This document shows, one piece after another, positions 13,362 through 24,214 of a stretch of DNA of 64,000 nucleotides; within the stretch, counting starts at the first letter, position 1, and each line of letters opens with the position of its first letter. The stretch is from Phallus indusiatus (Eukaryota > Basidiomycota > Agaricomycetes > Phallales > Phallaceae). The position numbers were made by a program, and so were the translations under genes. The notes beneath the pieces were generated by a model. That model was not told where the DNA came from. It ran no database searches and was given only the letters and a program-made list of their open reading frames with translations. Location of the stretch: NCBI GenBank assembly GCA_027605045.1, contig JAQFWX010000004.1:1116001-1180000 (forward strand). Direction: 5' to 3'.

Positions 13362-14681
13362 CTATCGTGTAAGCATCTGCGATTGTGTTGGAGAAGCGTT
13401 CTCTGGAGGAGTCGGCTGGACCTGGAAAGAATATGTAAACTGGCTTGGACCTCGAAAAGCTGAAGTCTGAGCGTTGCGTTTGGAAGAAGAAGACCGTTGT
13501 TGTTGTTGTGACTGTTGAGGATGATGGTGATATTGTGTCCTGTTAAGGTCTTGCGACGATCCAGAGGGACCCCGCCGTTTTGGCTTTCCATCGTCTCCTC
13601 CGTCTCTTTCCCTATCTCTTCGACTATTACTATTTCGCTGATCTGGCGTTCCGGCTTCGTATTGATGAAATTTGATTTCTACGGGATATTCTGAATGAAT
13701 CGGGGTAGATTGGCGCTGGTGTTTATGTGTTGCAGAAGACGAAGAAGAGGAAGAGTATTCGTGAACGAATGGAAACGTTCTCATAAAATTGCCGTTACGG
13801 ACTTGATGAAGTGTGGGTGAAGGAGGAACAGCCGGACCGTTCTCCGGTATTATTGGTGTCGTCGCTGTCGTTGTTGCCGTGACACCTGTATCTTGGTTTT
13901 GACCAGGCGATAGTTCGTCGATGATTATAGCTGGAGCTGATGATGTTGTTGCGGTAGCAGGATTGGACCGTTTCTTGTTGTTGTTGGAAGAGGAAGAGAC
14001 CTTGGGAGAGCGAGCTGAGGTGTGTTTAACCATGAAAGTAGACTGAAACTGGGAGATTGGGGGCTGCTCGTAATTGTTGCTTGGATTGGAATCATGTCTT
14101 GGAGGTACACGATGTTGATGATTATCCGAATGAGGGAGTGGGTTTGTAGCCAGAGAACCACCAGCACTACCTCCCATGGTTTGAAGACGCTCGTACAGAA
14201 TCCTAAAAGAAAAGAAATGAAAGAAGGGGAGGGAAATTCACATTTTTGAAAATTGGAGCTGTGCATTAGGTACTAACGCTCTTTCGAGACGGAGTCTTTG
14301 AATATTCTTGCGGACGACCAAACATTTCAAATGGAGACGATCGTTATCCTAAAATAGTTTGCGACATATACATAATAATAAACGAAAGCGTACGAGCTCT
14401 AGTTCCTGGACTTTTTGTTTCATATCCCTGTATTTGGCAAGGTAGTGCTCATCTTGTTGAAGCTGGTGCTGGTGCCTGTGCTTTGCAGTTGAGTCGGTGC
14501 CGTGGCGCTGCTGAGAACCTGGTGAGCGTGTGGATTGGGACTGGTGGGGTGGATGTGCGGGGGCCAAAGTGAACTGGAAAGAAGAAAAAGAAGCAGCAGT
14601 GGAAGGGGGAGAATGTTGGTAGTTGGGAGGGGGAGAGAGATAGCCAAAGTGGTCGTTGCGAGACGACGGTGTTGGAGACAT
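13362..14681 (-). CDS. Coiled-coil protein resembling INO80 complex subunit F
   Basis: Exons complement(13362..14202, 14278..14348, 14394..14681); 399 aa. The only ordered part is a charged coiled coil spanning the exon junctions: YLAKYRDMKQKVQELEL, then DNDRLHLKCLVVRKN and IQRLRLERAILYERLQ. This pattern (aromatic start, then RLRLERA-I-ERL) resembles the INO80F/TFPT-type domain found in fungal INO80 chromatin-remodelling subunits; the assignment is from memory and tentative. The rest is low complexity: Pro/Ser/His-rich at the N-terminus, Ser/Asn/Gln/His-rich at the C-terminus, with a basic patch KPKRRG that could act as a nuclear signal. Alternative: any nuclear coiled-coil adaptor. Confidence 0.65.
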
Positions 14682-14697
14682 GGCACTCAGGAAGAGG

Positions 14698-14775
14698 AAG
14701 GGAAAGAAAGAGAGAGAGAGAGCGAGAGAGAAATGGAAAAGTATTATATATAATATAATATGATATAATTATATT
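14698..14775. repeat. GA-rich microsatellite and AT-rich tract
   Basis: A purine-rich GA repeat (about 14706-14733) followed by an almost pure A/T run (TATATATAATATAATATG-like), just upstream of the INO80F-like start. Probably promoter or nucleosome-excluding DNA. Confidence 0.6.
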
Positions 14776-15003
14776 TATATACAAAGGAATGCAACGCATG
14801 TGGTGTACAACGAAGGTATATAACTCCATTTCTGGAATCGGTGTGCTCGGTTGGGCCAGACGCGGGTTCGATCATACTACCTACAATTATTACCTAATAT
14901 GGGATTCCGCCCCCCGATTAAAAGTCAACGACACTACACTACACTCAACTACAACTAAACTAAAAGTAAGCCAGTGCTCATCCACCTCAATGCTATTGCT
15001 CAC

Positions 15004-15559
15004 ATGTCATTTCACAGTGTCGATACCTTATAGACAGTACGTGCACCCCACAATAAAAACACACACGACAGATTGTGACGCGTAGGACTGCAGAGATGTG
15101 CCTCCTCCAGGTGGTTTCGAGAGCGTCAGATACAAGCGCAATCTACCGCTCAAAGGACCAAGCGGTATCGTGTTATTAACAGGTGTCGTGGCATTGTGTT
15201 CATTTGGGTTTTATCGTGTTGGACAAGGCAACATTGAGAAAAGGTCAGACCAAATGTTCCTGGTCCTTATTCTGCTCACTCACTCACTCCCAGAGAACTT
15301 GCGCGAGAAAAGGCTTGGTCAAGGATTAACCTGATTCCATTACTACTCGCTGAAGGAGACAGAGACACGTTCCGACGACAACAAGCTGTCCTCGCCCGTG
15401 AAAAGCAGATCATGAAGGATGTTCCAGGATGGCAGGTGTGTAAAAGAACAAAATTTCAGCAATGTCCTCGTCCTGATCCTCCTTTGTTTCTTCTTTTAGC
15501 CCGGAAAGTCAGTGTACAACAACCCCAAGCCATCAGACCAGACCATAGTAGTCCTATAG
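15004..15559 (+). CDS. NDUFA13: Complex I subunit NDUFA13 (GRIM-19, B16.6)
   Basis: Accessory subunit of mitochondrial NADH:ubiquinone oxidoreductase with one membrane helix. Exons 15004-15016, 15096-15243, 15294-15435, 15500-15559; 120 aa. The conserved start region PPPGGFESVRYKRNLPLKGP is followed by a transmembrane helix (GIVLLTGVVALCSFGFYRVG), a helix ELAREKAWSRINLIPLLLAE and the ending VPGWQPGKSVYNNPKP. The first exon is inferred: the reading frame has no ATG before PPPGG, and a 13-nt exon (M-S-F-H) joined at an acceptor ending in GAG restores it. That first splice is weak, so the true first exon may lie elsewhere upstream; the rest is firm. Confidence 0.85.
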
Positions 15560-17458
15560 ACCGCTGTATATTACACAATCACAATCTTCATTTACCTCGC
15601 CCCGTCAATTTTCGGAAAACCTGAGCCAGAATACCCTTGTTCGAAAAGGACAGTACCCTCCTCTCTAGGGCACGGAATTAAAAAAAAAAAAGAAATCATC
15701 AAAAATATATATAATATAAAAATAAAATTACCAGCTACCCTCTTCAACTAACCATACCTCAATATGGTTTTTCTAGCTGAACCGGAAATGAATAAAAATA
15801 TAAAAAATAAAAATAAAAATAAAAATGCTGTACGGTTTCAAGTAAATACCCCCTCTCTCCACCCATGGCCAGTTTTGGGACTAGGATCACTGGCCAACCT
15901 CTGGCAACTCTGGCAACTGGCACCATGTCCTTCTCGATCGACCACTGCGATCCCCCGTTCCTGTCCGCACGCTCACCCAAGCACATAATCTATTAATGTA
16001 TTTAATCCTACAACTGACAATTACCATGACGATATACGATATACGATGGTGTGTCTGTGTGTGTCTCTTGTCCGACTAACAACCACCCTTCCACCCCTTT
16101 TGATCGATCCAAAATAATTATTATGTACAAGGTGAACCGCGTTGTCTTCATTTTAACCAAAAATAGGTGTTTAATATATGCTTTTTAGATAACGGACCTT
16201 GTGAAATGACGTAGACTCTATAGTCAATGACAGTAAAAAAAAAAGTAAGGGCATACATGGACTTTCAATTAGCTTTACAACAACATGAAATTTTTGATTA
16301 ATATTTAGAGGCAATCCTGGAAAATTGGGCTTGGAGAGCTTGAGACTTAATTGGCTTTACTGACAGGCATCAATGCTGTCGATATCGGGCTCGTTTTTTC
16401 TTTCTTTTTGTGCCAAGAGAATGACTCCAATCCCCGATTGTCTTCTTCCATGATGAAAAAGGATGTCTGATGCCAGAATTTGACTTGGCCTCACCCTTCC
16501 CCTTTGACAGCATCCCTTGGAGTGCTCGGCATACAGCATGGTAGTGTGAATCATTATCACTGCGCTTTGCCAGTGGAAGACACTCTTCGTGGGGTAATTT
16601 TATGTTTATAAGTAAAAACCTTTCGCTGAATCTGTCACCTGGAAGGAGGGGGAAACTCCTACCGCAATTTTGAGAAATCCGGCTGAATTTTGTCCCAGGA
16701 CAACAGCTCTCAAGCTCGGACTCTCCAGAGGAAGCAACCTCTGAAAATAATAATATACTTACGTTGCTTTTGGCAGCTTTTCAAGGCGAGAACGAATTCG
16801 TATGAGTTTATGCTATATATCAAGGACAGTACTACACACACTTTGGACAATTTAGGAATAATCCTGGAATCCGAGGTGGAAGAACATCATAATGCAAATT
16901 CATATATTCACTTGAATTCCAATACCATTTTCACAGGCTTGGAAAAAGGATGTCCGTGTCCAGTGAAGTCGCGTGGTATGCCAGAAATAGATTCCCTTCT
17001 CCAATAGTATGCATATGTATTCTTTCGGCTGGAACATGACTATTGACCAAAAAAAAACCATCAACAGGCGTTAAATTTATATTGAGATTGTACACGAGAC
17101 GCAGATAAAAAACCATTTTTGAAAAAACTCGACAGGAGCTTTTACATATATGCAAGTGAATTCCAACAGATTCCAACACATGGCAGGAACTTTGACGTAA
17201 TCTGAGTTTTGATTTGATTCAAGAAGATCACCGCAAAAAAGCACGGGTTTTCAAAATGAAAAAAACGAATTCTCTTATCGCAAGTGGTCAAATAACCTCA
17301 GTAGGAGCTAGTTTCCTCAAATTTGAAGTTCAACATGTGCATGTCACGGAGTCACGCGCACTACAATTTACACCGACAACTCAGGCTACACCAATCCTTT
17401 CCCCTCTCCTTCGTTTAATGATAATACCCGACCAATTCTTAAATCAAATCAAACAAGA
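15560..17458. other. Gene-poor stretch of 1.9 kb
   Basis: No reading frame here shows a family resemblance or splices into something longer. It holds poly-A and (AAAAT)n-like tracts near 15683-15826 and a GT-rich patch near 16046. Probably the 3' UTR of NDUFA13 plus the promoter of the HMG-box gene, or an old degraded insertion. Confidence 0.5.
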
Positions 17459-18559
17459 ATGGTTTTCAACTTAAAAGTGCTTATCGCGGCGCTTCGCTCA
17501 AATCTCGAACGCGAGGCCGCATTTTGCAAGAGTCCGAATTCGAAAATTGTATTATCTTTGCCCCAGCGAAGGCGAGACAAGGATGCATTATTGAAGCAAT
17601 TCTCTTCTGATGCGGGATACTATTTACGCTTTTATTCGACTTCTGCTAAAGGAAAAAAATTGTCGTCTTCACGATCTACGAAAGACAAAGACATACAAGG
17701 TAAATCCGTTCCTCAAAAGAAGGGAAACTATGACTTTTTTGGAAGGTTCTGATATTCTATTTCTAGTAGTAACGGAACCGCAATATTCACTTCTACATCC
17801 ACCTAAACCTCCTCCGTCTGTTTGGCAAATATACTTTACGGACTGGCTGCACCGGCTGCGGTATTATAGCAAACCAGACAAAAAGCTCAATGTGGCTCAA
17901 GAAGCTAAAGAAGCTGCAATTGCGTACAGCGAACTATCTGAAGAGGATAAAGAGGCAAGCTCAAAACAAACCTGATGTCTCGTTTGTATGCTGACTGCGC
18001 TTTTCATCACCAGAGCTTAAAAGCCCGGGCTAAGCTTTGCAAAGAACAGTATGAAGCGAAGCTAGCCGACTGGAAACGCACTTTGACACCCGCGGATATT
18101 GAGCATGAAAACGCCTTTCGAACTGCGCAACGAAAATCGGGAAAATCGCGTCGTAAAAATATATCGGACCCGAACGCTCCCAAAAGACCTATGTCTGCCT
18201 ATTTGTATTTTTTACAGCATATCAGAGCGGATAATGAGATGACCAAGAATGTATTCGGTGATGTTACGGAAACCACGCGGCAGAGTGTACTTGCTGCTGC
18301 CAAATGGAGAAGTATGACGGATGAAGAAAAACAGGTAAAGGCGATTCTGTTCTGTGTTTCTGTTTTTGTGTTTATTCATCTTGTTTTTGGTTTGTTATAG
18401 CCGTATTTTGATCAGGCTGATAGTGACAAGTTACGATATGAAGCGGAGAGGAAAGTGTATGAAGAAAGCACGCGGCATTCGAGTCTTTCTGTATTCTATT
18501 ATCCTAGCGGGCAGATGAATGAACCGGAAGAAAAGGCGAAGCAGCATTCCAAGTTGTAA
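17459..18559 (+). CDS. Mitochondrial HMG-box DNA-binding protein (Abf2/TFAM-like)
   Basis: Two HMG boxes behind a mitochondrial presequence suggest a nucleoid DNA-packaging protein. Exons 17459-17699, 17767-17954, 18014-18334, 18401-18559; 302 aa. The leader is basic with no acidic residues early on (MVFNLKVLIAALRSNLER) and ends with a typical RFYSTSAKGKK cleavage region. Box 1: PPSVWQIYFTDWL to EEQ-like helix around WKRTLTPADIEH. Box 2: DPNAPKRPMSAYLYFLQHIR to KWRSMTDEEKQPYFDQAD. The second intron (17955-18013) begins with GC, not GT (AG|GCAAGC), and is needed to join KE to SLKARAKL in frame. Function and location are inferred from architecture. Confidence 0.85.
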
Positions 18560-18674
18560 TGAGGAGAAAATCACGCGGTTTCCCCTTTGTCGAGATACCC
18601 TCTACTTATTATTGTACCATGTGTTTGTGTCATTTGTAGGATTCTAAGGTAATAAAAGATCAATAATTTAATCG

Positions 18675-19389
18675 TCAAAGATGAACTCTCATTCGCTGAT
18701 GTGGCGCGCCATCTTCATCGAATTCGTCTCCCTAATAGCTACATGAATACAACAAGAACCAAGATCAAGACGAGACGTACTTCTGGGACGTATCCAAGCC
18801 TAAAGAGAAAGTTGGGTTGAAAAAGGGCTTATTTACTTCAGACAGGACCAAACTTACTTGGCATAAAACCCTTTTGCGTAGATTTGGGAATGCAGCACAA
18901 TCTCGCCTGCGGATGTGTCATTAGAGCTTTTGCAACTGTCCCGAACATATTGATGAGCTGCTTTCATTAGGACGGCACCGAGCCCGTATTTTCTGTGCTC
19001 TTTCAGTACAACTAGACGTCCCAGTTTGTAGTATCCTGTGCCATTTGGTTGATGTATTCTCAACGTTCCGATAGGCGCTTTGGTAGAGATTAATCTGAGG
19101 AGAAAGTGCGTCGCAATGGGATCTACTCTTTTATGTCGATGGTTTCGATTATTTTAAGGCTGATTGAAGATGGTAAGGAGGCATACTCGTCTACTTCGTC
19201 TTCTAAGGCGAACTTTTGCTCATGCACAAAGACCTCAATTCTGTCAAGATAGATCAATTCACGAGATTAGAGGTTTCAACGTCTGGTTTACCTGACTTGA
19301 ATGCATTGGTTGTATAATACAGCTCTATCTGAACAATCTTTAGGAATCGGTATGACTTCGTAAAGAGAGTTTGAAGGCAAAGTGTCCAT
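18675..19389 (-). CDS. GNAT-family N-acetyltransferase, copy A
   Basis: Acetyl-CoA-dependent acyltransferase of the small yeast/fungal GNAT type. Exons complement(18675..18731, 18781..18799, 18858..19127, 19187..19240, 19292..19389); 165 aa. It contains the strand-4/helix-3 pantothenate-binding region LVVLKEHRKYGLGAVLMKAA (R/Q-x-x-G-x-G/A type loop RKYGLGAVL), then FYAKLGYVPE and GDEFDEDGAPHQRM at the end. Exon 4 is only 19 nt. Substrate unknown. It lies head-to-tail with a second copy of the same exon structure about 160 nt away; the two proteins are clearly related along their length but have diverged. Confidence 0.85.
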
Positions 19390-19549
19390 GTAACCCGGGC
19401 GTCTATTCGCGCGTTCGGGTTTAGCGAAACAACATTTCAAGTTGCATGTACCGGAAGAAAAAAAAAGCGGTTTCCCCTAAATACCCTCTACTAATATTAT
19501 ACCATGTTTTCATATCACTGGTACTTTAAGATAACAAAAGGCCGACAGT

Positions 19550-20308
19550 CTAGTTGTCAAGATGGATTCTCATTCTCCGATGTGGCGCACCGTCTTCTTC
19601 AAACTCGTCTCCCTGAAATCGAGACAGTCAAGTCAAGCTACATAAAACTAAAATCGGCCGAGACGTACTTCGGGGACATACCCAAGCCTAGAAGAGGGAA
19701 GAGTCTCAAACCGCTGAAAAAGCGACCTAAAACACCTCAAACCTTACCTGGCGTAAAATTCCGTTAAAGGGAGTCGCGAATGCAGCATAATTTCGCTTGG
19801 TGAAGTGTTATTGGAACTCTTATGATTATCCCGGACGTGTTGATGAACCGCTTTTACGAGGGAAGCGCCAAGTCCACGTTTTCTGTGCTCTTTCAGTAAG
19901 GCAACACGTCCCAATTTGTAACATCCTGTCCCAGTGGCACTGGCATCGGGGTGTAATTGGTGTATTCTCGATGTCCCGATAGGCGCTTTAGAAGAGATCG
20001 ACCTGAGGAGGAAATGCGTCGCAATAAGATCTGCTCTGTTTTTGTTGGAAATTGAAACCATGGTTAAGAATGATTAAAGGGCGAGGCGCACTCCTCTATT
20101 TCATCTTCCGGAGCAATATCTTCAAGCTCATGCACAAAAACTTGAGTTCTATCGTAAAAAAAGTCAGTTTACGAGAATAAGAGCATCTCCCACATTTCTA
20201 TTTTCACCTGATTTGAATACACTGATTGTATAATAATTCTCGATCTTGACAGTCTTTAGGGATTGCTATGATTTCGTAGAGAGAGTTTGTTGAAGGCAAA
20301 GTGTCCAT
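19550..20308 (-). CDS. GNAT-family N-acetyltransferase, copy B
   Basis: Tandem paralogue of copy A with five matching exons: complement(19550..19612, 19669..19687, 19748..20035, 20092..20148, 20208..20308); 175 aa. Start MDTLPSTNSLYEIIAIPKDC, CoA loop VALLKEHRKRGLGASLVKAV, end FYARLGYVPE then GDEFEEDGAPHRRMRIH. It has an extra seven or so residues in the central loop (HPDASATGTG against NGTG) relative to copy A. The acceptor of exon 3 is the CAG six bases before the next possible site, the only choice that keeps the frame. Substrate unknown; the pair probably arose by local duplication including 3' flank. Confidence 0.85.
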
Positions 20309-20866
20309 GCGCCTCGGGCGTCTAACTACGCGACCTTGCCTCTTTTTTTCCTTCTCGTCATATTTCTTTTCTGTGGTGGTTTAATCCACCACTCAACAAA
20401 AAAGCATTCGTCTGGCTTGCCTCGCAAGTGCATGCCAGAGGGTATCGCTGCCATCATATATGGTGCCCTGTTATCATCCAGATCCTCTCCAGAGACGTGT
20501 TTGTCGTCTCGCTCTGCAGTAAAAGTCATCTTAGATGGCATGCGCACGGGACCGGGATCCGTCAGTGGAAATAAACCACTCCCTCCCGGCGGCAATTACA
20601 GATATCTTAGAAAATTCGACAATAATAATAATAATGCTGCTTGTTTGCGATTTCAAAATTCATTATTATGGAGGACTGGGTTTGTTTTGGGACGACATTA
20701 TGTGGAAGAACGTGGTGCGTATTCTTCTTTTCGTACCCGTGTGCAAAGCCTTATTTATCATTTTACTACAATATAAGATATAAAATCCGGACCACGTCTC
20801 ACTTCTTTCACTCATCGACCCAACACCTCCCTGCGTAGTCATCACCAACTAACGAGGAGAGTGTCC
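20309..20866. other. Divergent promoter region (GNAT B / PPR)
   Basis: 558 nt between opposite start codons. Short frames occur but none is convincing. It should hold both promoters. Confidence 0.4.
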
Positions 20867-23800
20867 ATGTCACCACCAGGGCATTCAAGCACGCGGGGTG
20901 TCAATCTCGGCGCGAGACAAACTGCCAAAAGACCCTCGCTGGAGCAAGAAAATGATGATTCACCTACACTGTCTTCTTCCCATTTCGAGACCTTGCATCC
21001 GACTGTGATCCGTCTACGCGAGTGCGTGCATAATCCACCTTCAAACGTCAGAGATGTGTTACAGGTCTGGTACGACCTCGAACAACAAAACCCTGATGAT
21101 CCGGCTGCTCGGTGGCTCACTATGGCTTCCGTTAACCATTACTTTCTAATCCGATTCGCAAAACTTTTGGTGCGACTGAGCTGCTCGTCGTGGAATGAGC
21201 CTTGTCCGTGTCCCGAAGAGATAGCCAACGTGATCGATGCCGTTCTTTTGGAAATTCAGAAAAGAGCTTCTCGACCTCGTGGAGTTGAGACCTACTTTCT
21301 TTGGCACGCGAATATTCTCAGAAAGGAGTATTCTTCTGTGGTTCAAGGTCTCAGTGCCGCTATTCTCGACTCAAAAGAAAGTGACGCCAAGCAGCTACGG
21401 GTGTTGACCGAATTATTCCTAAACTGTTATCATAACGATGGGTTAGCAGCTTCTCTCGATCTGCTTCTACCTTTTCAAAAGCTGGTGCTATCACATCTCG
21501 ACAGTCGCGAGGATCGGTTCACCAGTTTACTCCAAATAGAACATCAGCGATTATGCAACTCCCTCGTCGGTGCATTCTCCACTATTCAAGATCCGTTAGT
21601 GTGGATCACAACCGTACTTGGGTCAAATGCGGCTCAAGAACTGGCCATGTGCATCTTTTTCCACACGTATGGTAAACGCGGAGATGCTGATCGTGCTTGG
21701 CGTTTATTCGAATTCCTCCAAGCTCGGAAAATAATTGTCCCTTATATTATGCATCTTCGTTTGCTACGGGTTTTCATCGCGCAACGAGCGTTTCAATGTG
21801 CCGAGGGTATCAACGTTTCCCTCCAGACACATTACAAGGAGCTCGCGACGGATCCAAACAAGCGCTTAGTGGACGAAATATATCTCAATTTACGTTTGGC
21901 TGCTATCCAAGGCGATTTTGCTAAAGCTCAAGAACTTTATGATATTCTGTCCTCGAGAAAGCCTGTTCTTGATGGCGGAGTTCGACGTCTGCTACTGCAC
22001 GCCTATGGAGCTGGGGAAAACGCCGAGCGTGTCGAAGAGCTTTTCGCTCAATTTTTCACCAGTACTGGCAATCCTCCTACCGTGCGAGACTATCGAGAGG
22101 TTATTTACGCTCATGTTCGTGTAAAGGACATGACAGCGGTGAACCGATGGCTGGAAGAGATGGTGAATAAGAAAGTGCTCCCCAATCTCAGCATTTATAA
22201 CATGATTCTTACGGTTTTGTCGCATCACCTCGACGCAGAAGCAGCGTTGTCTCTTTTGTCAACGATGTATCAACAGAACATCAAGCCCGACAAGTACTCC
22301 TTCACGACTATTTTATCCACGTTCGCGGCGAAGAGGGACCCGGTTAGTGCTGAACGGATATACGAGCGTGCTATCAAAGAAGGCATTGAACCTGACGAAG
22401 TAATGACCATGGCTCTTATGAATGCACATATCGAGGCGGGTTCATGGCGCGGCGCGATTCGAGTATTCGATTACTTAAACGTCGGACGAATTCGAAACAG
22501 CAGGTACCTCGGACAACTTTACAACGCGCTTTTAAAAGCCTATGTGCTTATTGGTGCCCCGTTTAATGTCGTCTTGAAGATATTCCGTCGGTTCGAAAAG
22601 GCAAAGCTTTTACCCACTCTTCGCTCGTATACTCTGTTGATCCAATCGGCATGCGATTCCGGTCGAATGGATATCGCACGCGATCTCTTTTTGGAACTGG
22701 ATGCACAACCCGCTTATGGACGGCTAAAATCTCACGTGGATGCATACTTGATGACTATCATCATGGCTGGATTTCTAAGAACTGGCGATAGGGAGAGAGC
22801 TAAATTGGTGTACGAGGATATGCTTTCGCGTGAATTGCATCCGGGTGCTGTCGCCTTCGGTATCATCATACGGTCATTCGCGGATCGTGGTACAGCTGAG
22901 AGCCTCAAAATTGCGGAAGAGTTTATGCACGGGGTGTTAGACATGGACGAACCACGTAAAGCGCTGCTTCACGAATTGCGAGGCAGTCCGCATAAAGCTT
23001 TAGAGTCTCTTTTTGCACCTTTGATGACTATTTACGGGCGTGACCAACTCGATGTTGAAGGGGTTCGACGACTCCATGATTATATGATATCTTTGGGTGG
23101 AGAACCAACGATGATATCGCTTAATATTCTAATGGACGCATATCGACGCACTGGCAATATCACGGCGGTTCAGAATCTATGGCCAGACGTTGTAGCTACA
23201 GCCAAGCGACTAACTCAGCGAGATCTACTTGATCATTTTCCCGTTTTCCGAATACCCACAGATGATAACGTACGACCTATCGAAAGGACTCCCGAAGTTC
23301 CTTCTTTTCAAGCCAATACACTCTGCATATCGCTCTCGATTTATATTGAAGCACTGTCTCAAGCAGGCAAACATCTTGAAGTTCCTCGAGTGTGGAAGGA
23401 GGTTCGAGACTTGGGGTTTGCATTTGACGCTCATAATTGGAACCATCTTGCTGTCGCTCTGATGAGAGCTGGGGAAGTGGAACGGGCTTTTGATATTGTG
23501 GAGCGTGTTCTTCTCCCGTATCAAAAGAAAGCTGCAGATATTGTGCGCGAGAGGAAGAAAAACCCGTCTTCCCCTTTCTTCTTTATCAAAGATCCGCGTT
23601 TACGTCAAACTGTTGAGGGTAGCGGTGTTGATCAAGATACGACGACCTGTTCTCTCCTGGTCTCGCCTCAGCCTGGTGTATTTCAGCCTCCAGAAGTTGT
23701 TACCCAAGACGATGAAGACGAGGACAGGCGCCAACAGTCCATTGGTTCCGCTTCCAAGAGTCGTCGGATCGAATCTGTCAAAACATCCACACGTCAGCAA

Positions 23801-24214
23801 AGAAAGTTCAAGCTCACCGACTTGAATTTGGATGAGCCAGACCTAGATGTTGCTCAGCCCTTGTACGAATTGCAACAAATGTCGGCACATTTTCAAGGTT
23901 GGCGAGTCCATACTCGGACGCTTGAAGCATTGCGGCAGGCTTTACGTTTTTTGAGTTTCGGTAAACTTGTTAGGGCAAGCAGAGACCGTAGAAGGTTTAC
24001 TAGCGATGGCGATGATACCGTTGACATTGCGGAAAGATTGATTCAAGAGAGAATGACGAGCGATCGATCGAATATTGGTGACCGCGAGGAAGCCGAGAAG
24101 GTACTCGCTATGGAACTCACTCGGAGGATAGCGATGCGATATCCGAAAGCCGTGATGTGGACAGAGCACTTCTTTGGTAGGCATGAGCCAAAAGTACGGC
24201 GCAAGAGAAAATGA
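20867..24214 (+). CDS. Pentatricopeptide-repeat protein, probably mitochondrial
   Basis: A single uninterrupted frame of 1115 aa beginning at the first ATG (MSPPGHSS). It contains helical repeats of the PPR type, most clearly NLSIYNMILTVLSHHLDAEA, then LLSTMYQQNIKPDKYSFTT, AERIYERAIKEGIEPDEVMT and YTLLIQSACDSGRMDIARDL. PPR arrays bind RNA and in fungi act almost always in mitochondrial RNA processing or translation, so that role is inferred. There is no obvious arginine-rich presequence at the start, and the C-terminal 200 residues are charged with a basic end (RHEPKVRRKRK). The lack of introns stands out against its intron-rich neighbours. Confidence 0.85.
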   Translation: MSPPGHSSTRGVNLGARQTAKRPSLEQENDDSPTLSSSHFETLHPTVIRLRECVHNPPSNVRDVLQVWYDLEQQNPDDPAARWLTMASVNHYFLIRFAKLLVRLSCSSWNEPCPCPEEIANVIDAVLLEIQKRASRPRGVETYFLWHANILRKEYSSVVQGLSAAILDSKESDAKQLRVLTELFLNCYHNDGLAASLDLLLPFQKLVLSHLDSREDRFTSLLQIEHQRLCNSLVGAFSTIQDPLVWITTVLGSNAAQELAMCIFFHTYGKRGDADRAWRLFEFLQARKIIVPYIMHLRLLRVFIAQRAFQCAEGINVSLQTHYKELATDPNKRLVDEIYLNLRLAAIQGDFAKAQELYDILSSRKPVLDGGVRRLLLHAYGAGENAERVEELFAQFFTSTGNPPTVRDYREVIYAHVRVKDMTAVNRWLEEMVNKKVLPNLSIYNMILTVLSHHLDAEAALSLLSTMYQQNIKPDKYSFTTILSTFAAKRDPVSAERIYERAIKEGIEPDEVMTMALMNAHIEAGSWRGAIRVFDYLNVGRIRNSRYLGQLYNALLKAYVLIGAPFNVVLKIFRRFEKAKLLPTLRSYTLLIQSACDSGRMDIARDLFLELDAQPAYGRLKSHVDAYLMTIIMAGFLRTGDRERAKLVYEDMLSRELHPGAVAFGIIIRSFADRGTAESLKIAEEFMHGVLDMDEPRKALLHELRGSPHKALESLFAPLMTIYGRDQLDVEGVRRLHDYMISLGGEPTMISLNILMDAYRRTGNITAVQNLWPDVVATAKRLTQRDLLDHFPVFRIPTDDNVRPIERTPEVPSFQANTLCISLSIYIEALSQAGKHLEVPRVWKEVRDLGFAFDAHNWNHLAVALMRAGEVERAFDIVERVLLPYQKKAADIVRERKKNPSSPFFFIKDPRLRQTVEGSGVDQDTTTCSLLVSPQPGVFQPPEVVTQDDEDEDRRQQSIGSASKSRRIESVKTSTRQQRKFKLTDLNLDEPDLDVAQPLYELQQMSAHFQGWRVHTRTLEALRQALRFLSFGKLVRASRDRRRFTSDGDDTVDIAERLIQERMTSDRSNIGDREEAEKVLAMELTRRIAMRYPKAVMWTEHFFGRHEPKVRRKRK

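Noticed and set aside
14838..14885. tRNA-like boxes (TGCTCGGTTGG and GGTTCGATC)
   Set aside because: A and B box-like sequences are only about 12-20 nt apart and no acceptor or anticodon stem can be formed.
16690..17007. 105-codon plus-strand frame in the gene-poor stretch
   Set aside because: No domain, no neighbours to splice with, composition like random A/T-rich DNA.
20326..20776. Two medium frames on opposite strands between GNAT B and PPR
   Set aside because: Overlap each other, no domain, no splice context; more likely promoter DNA.
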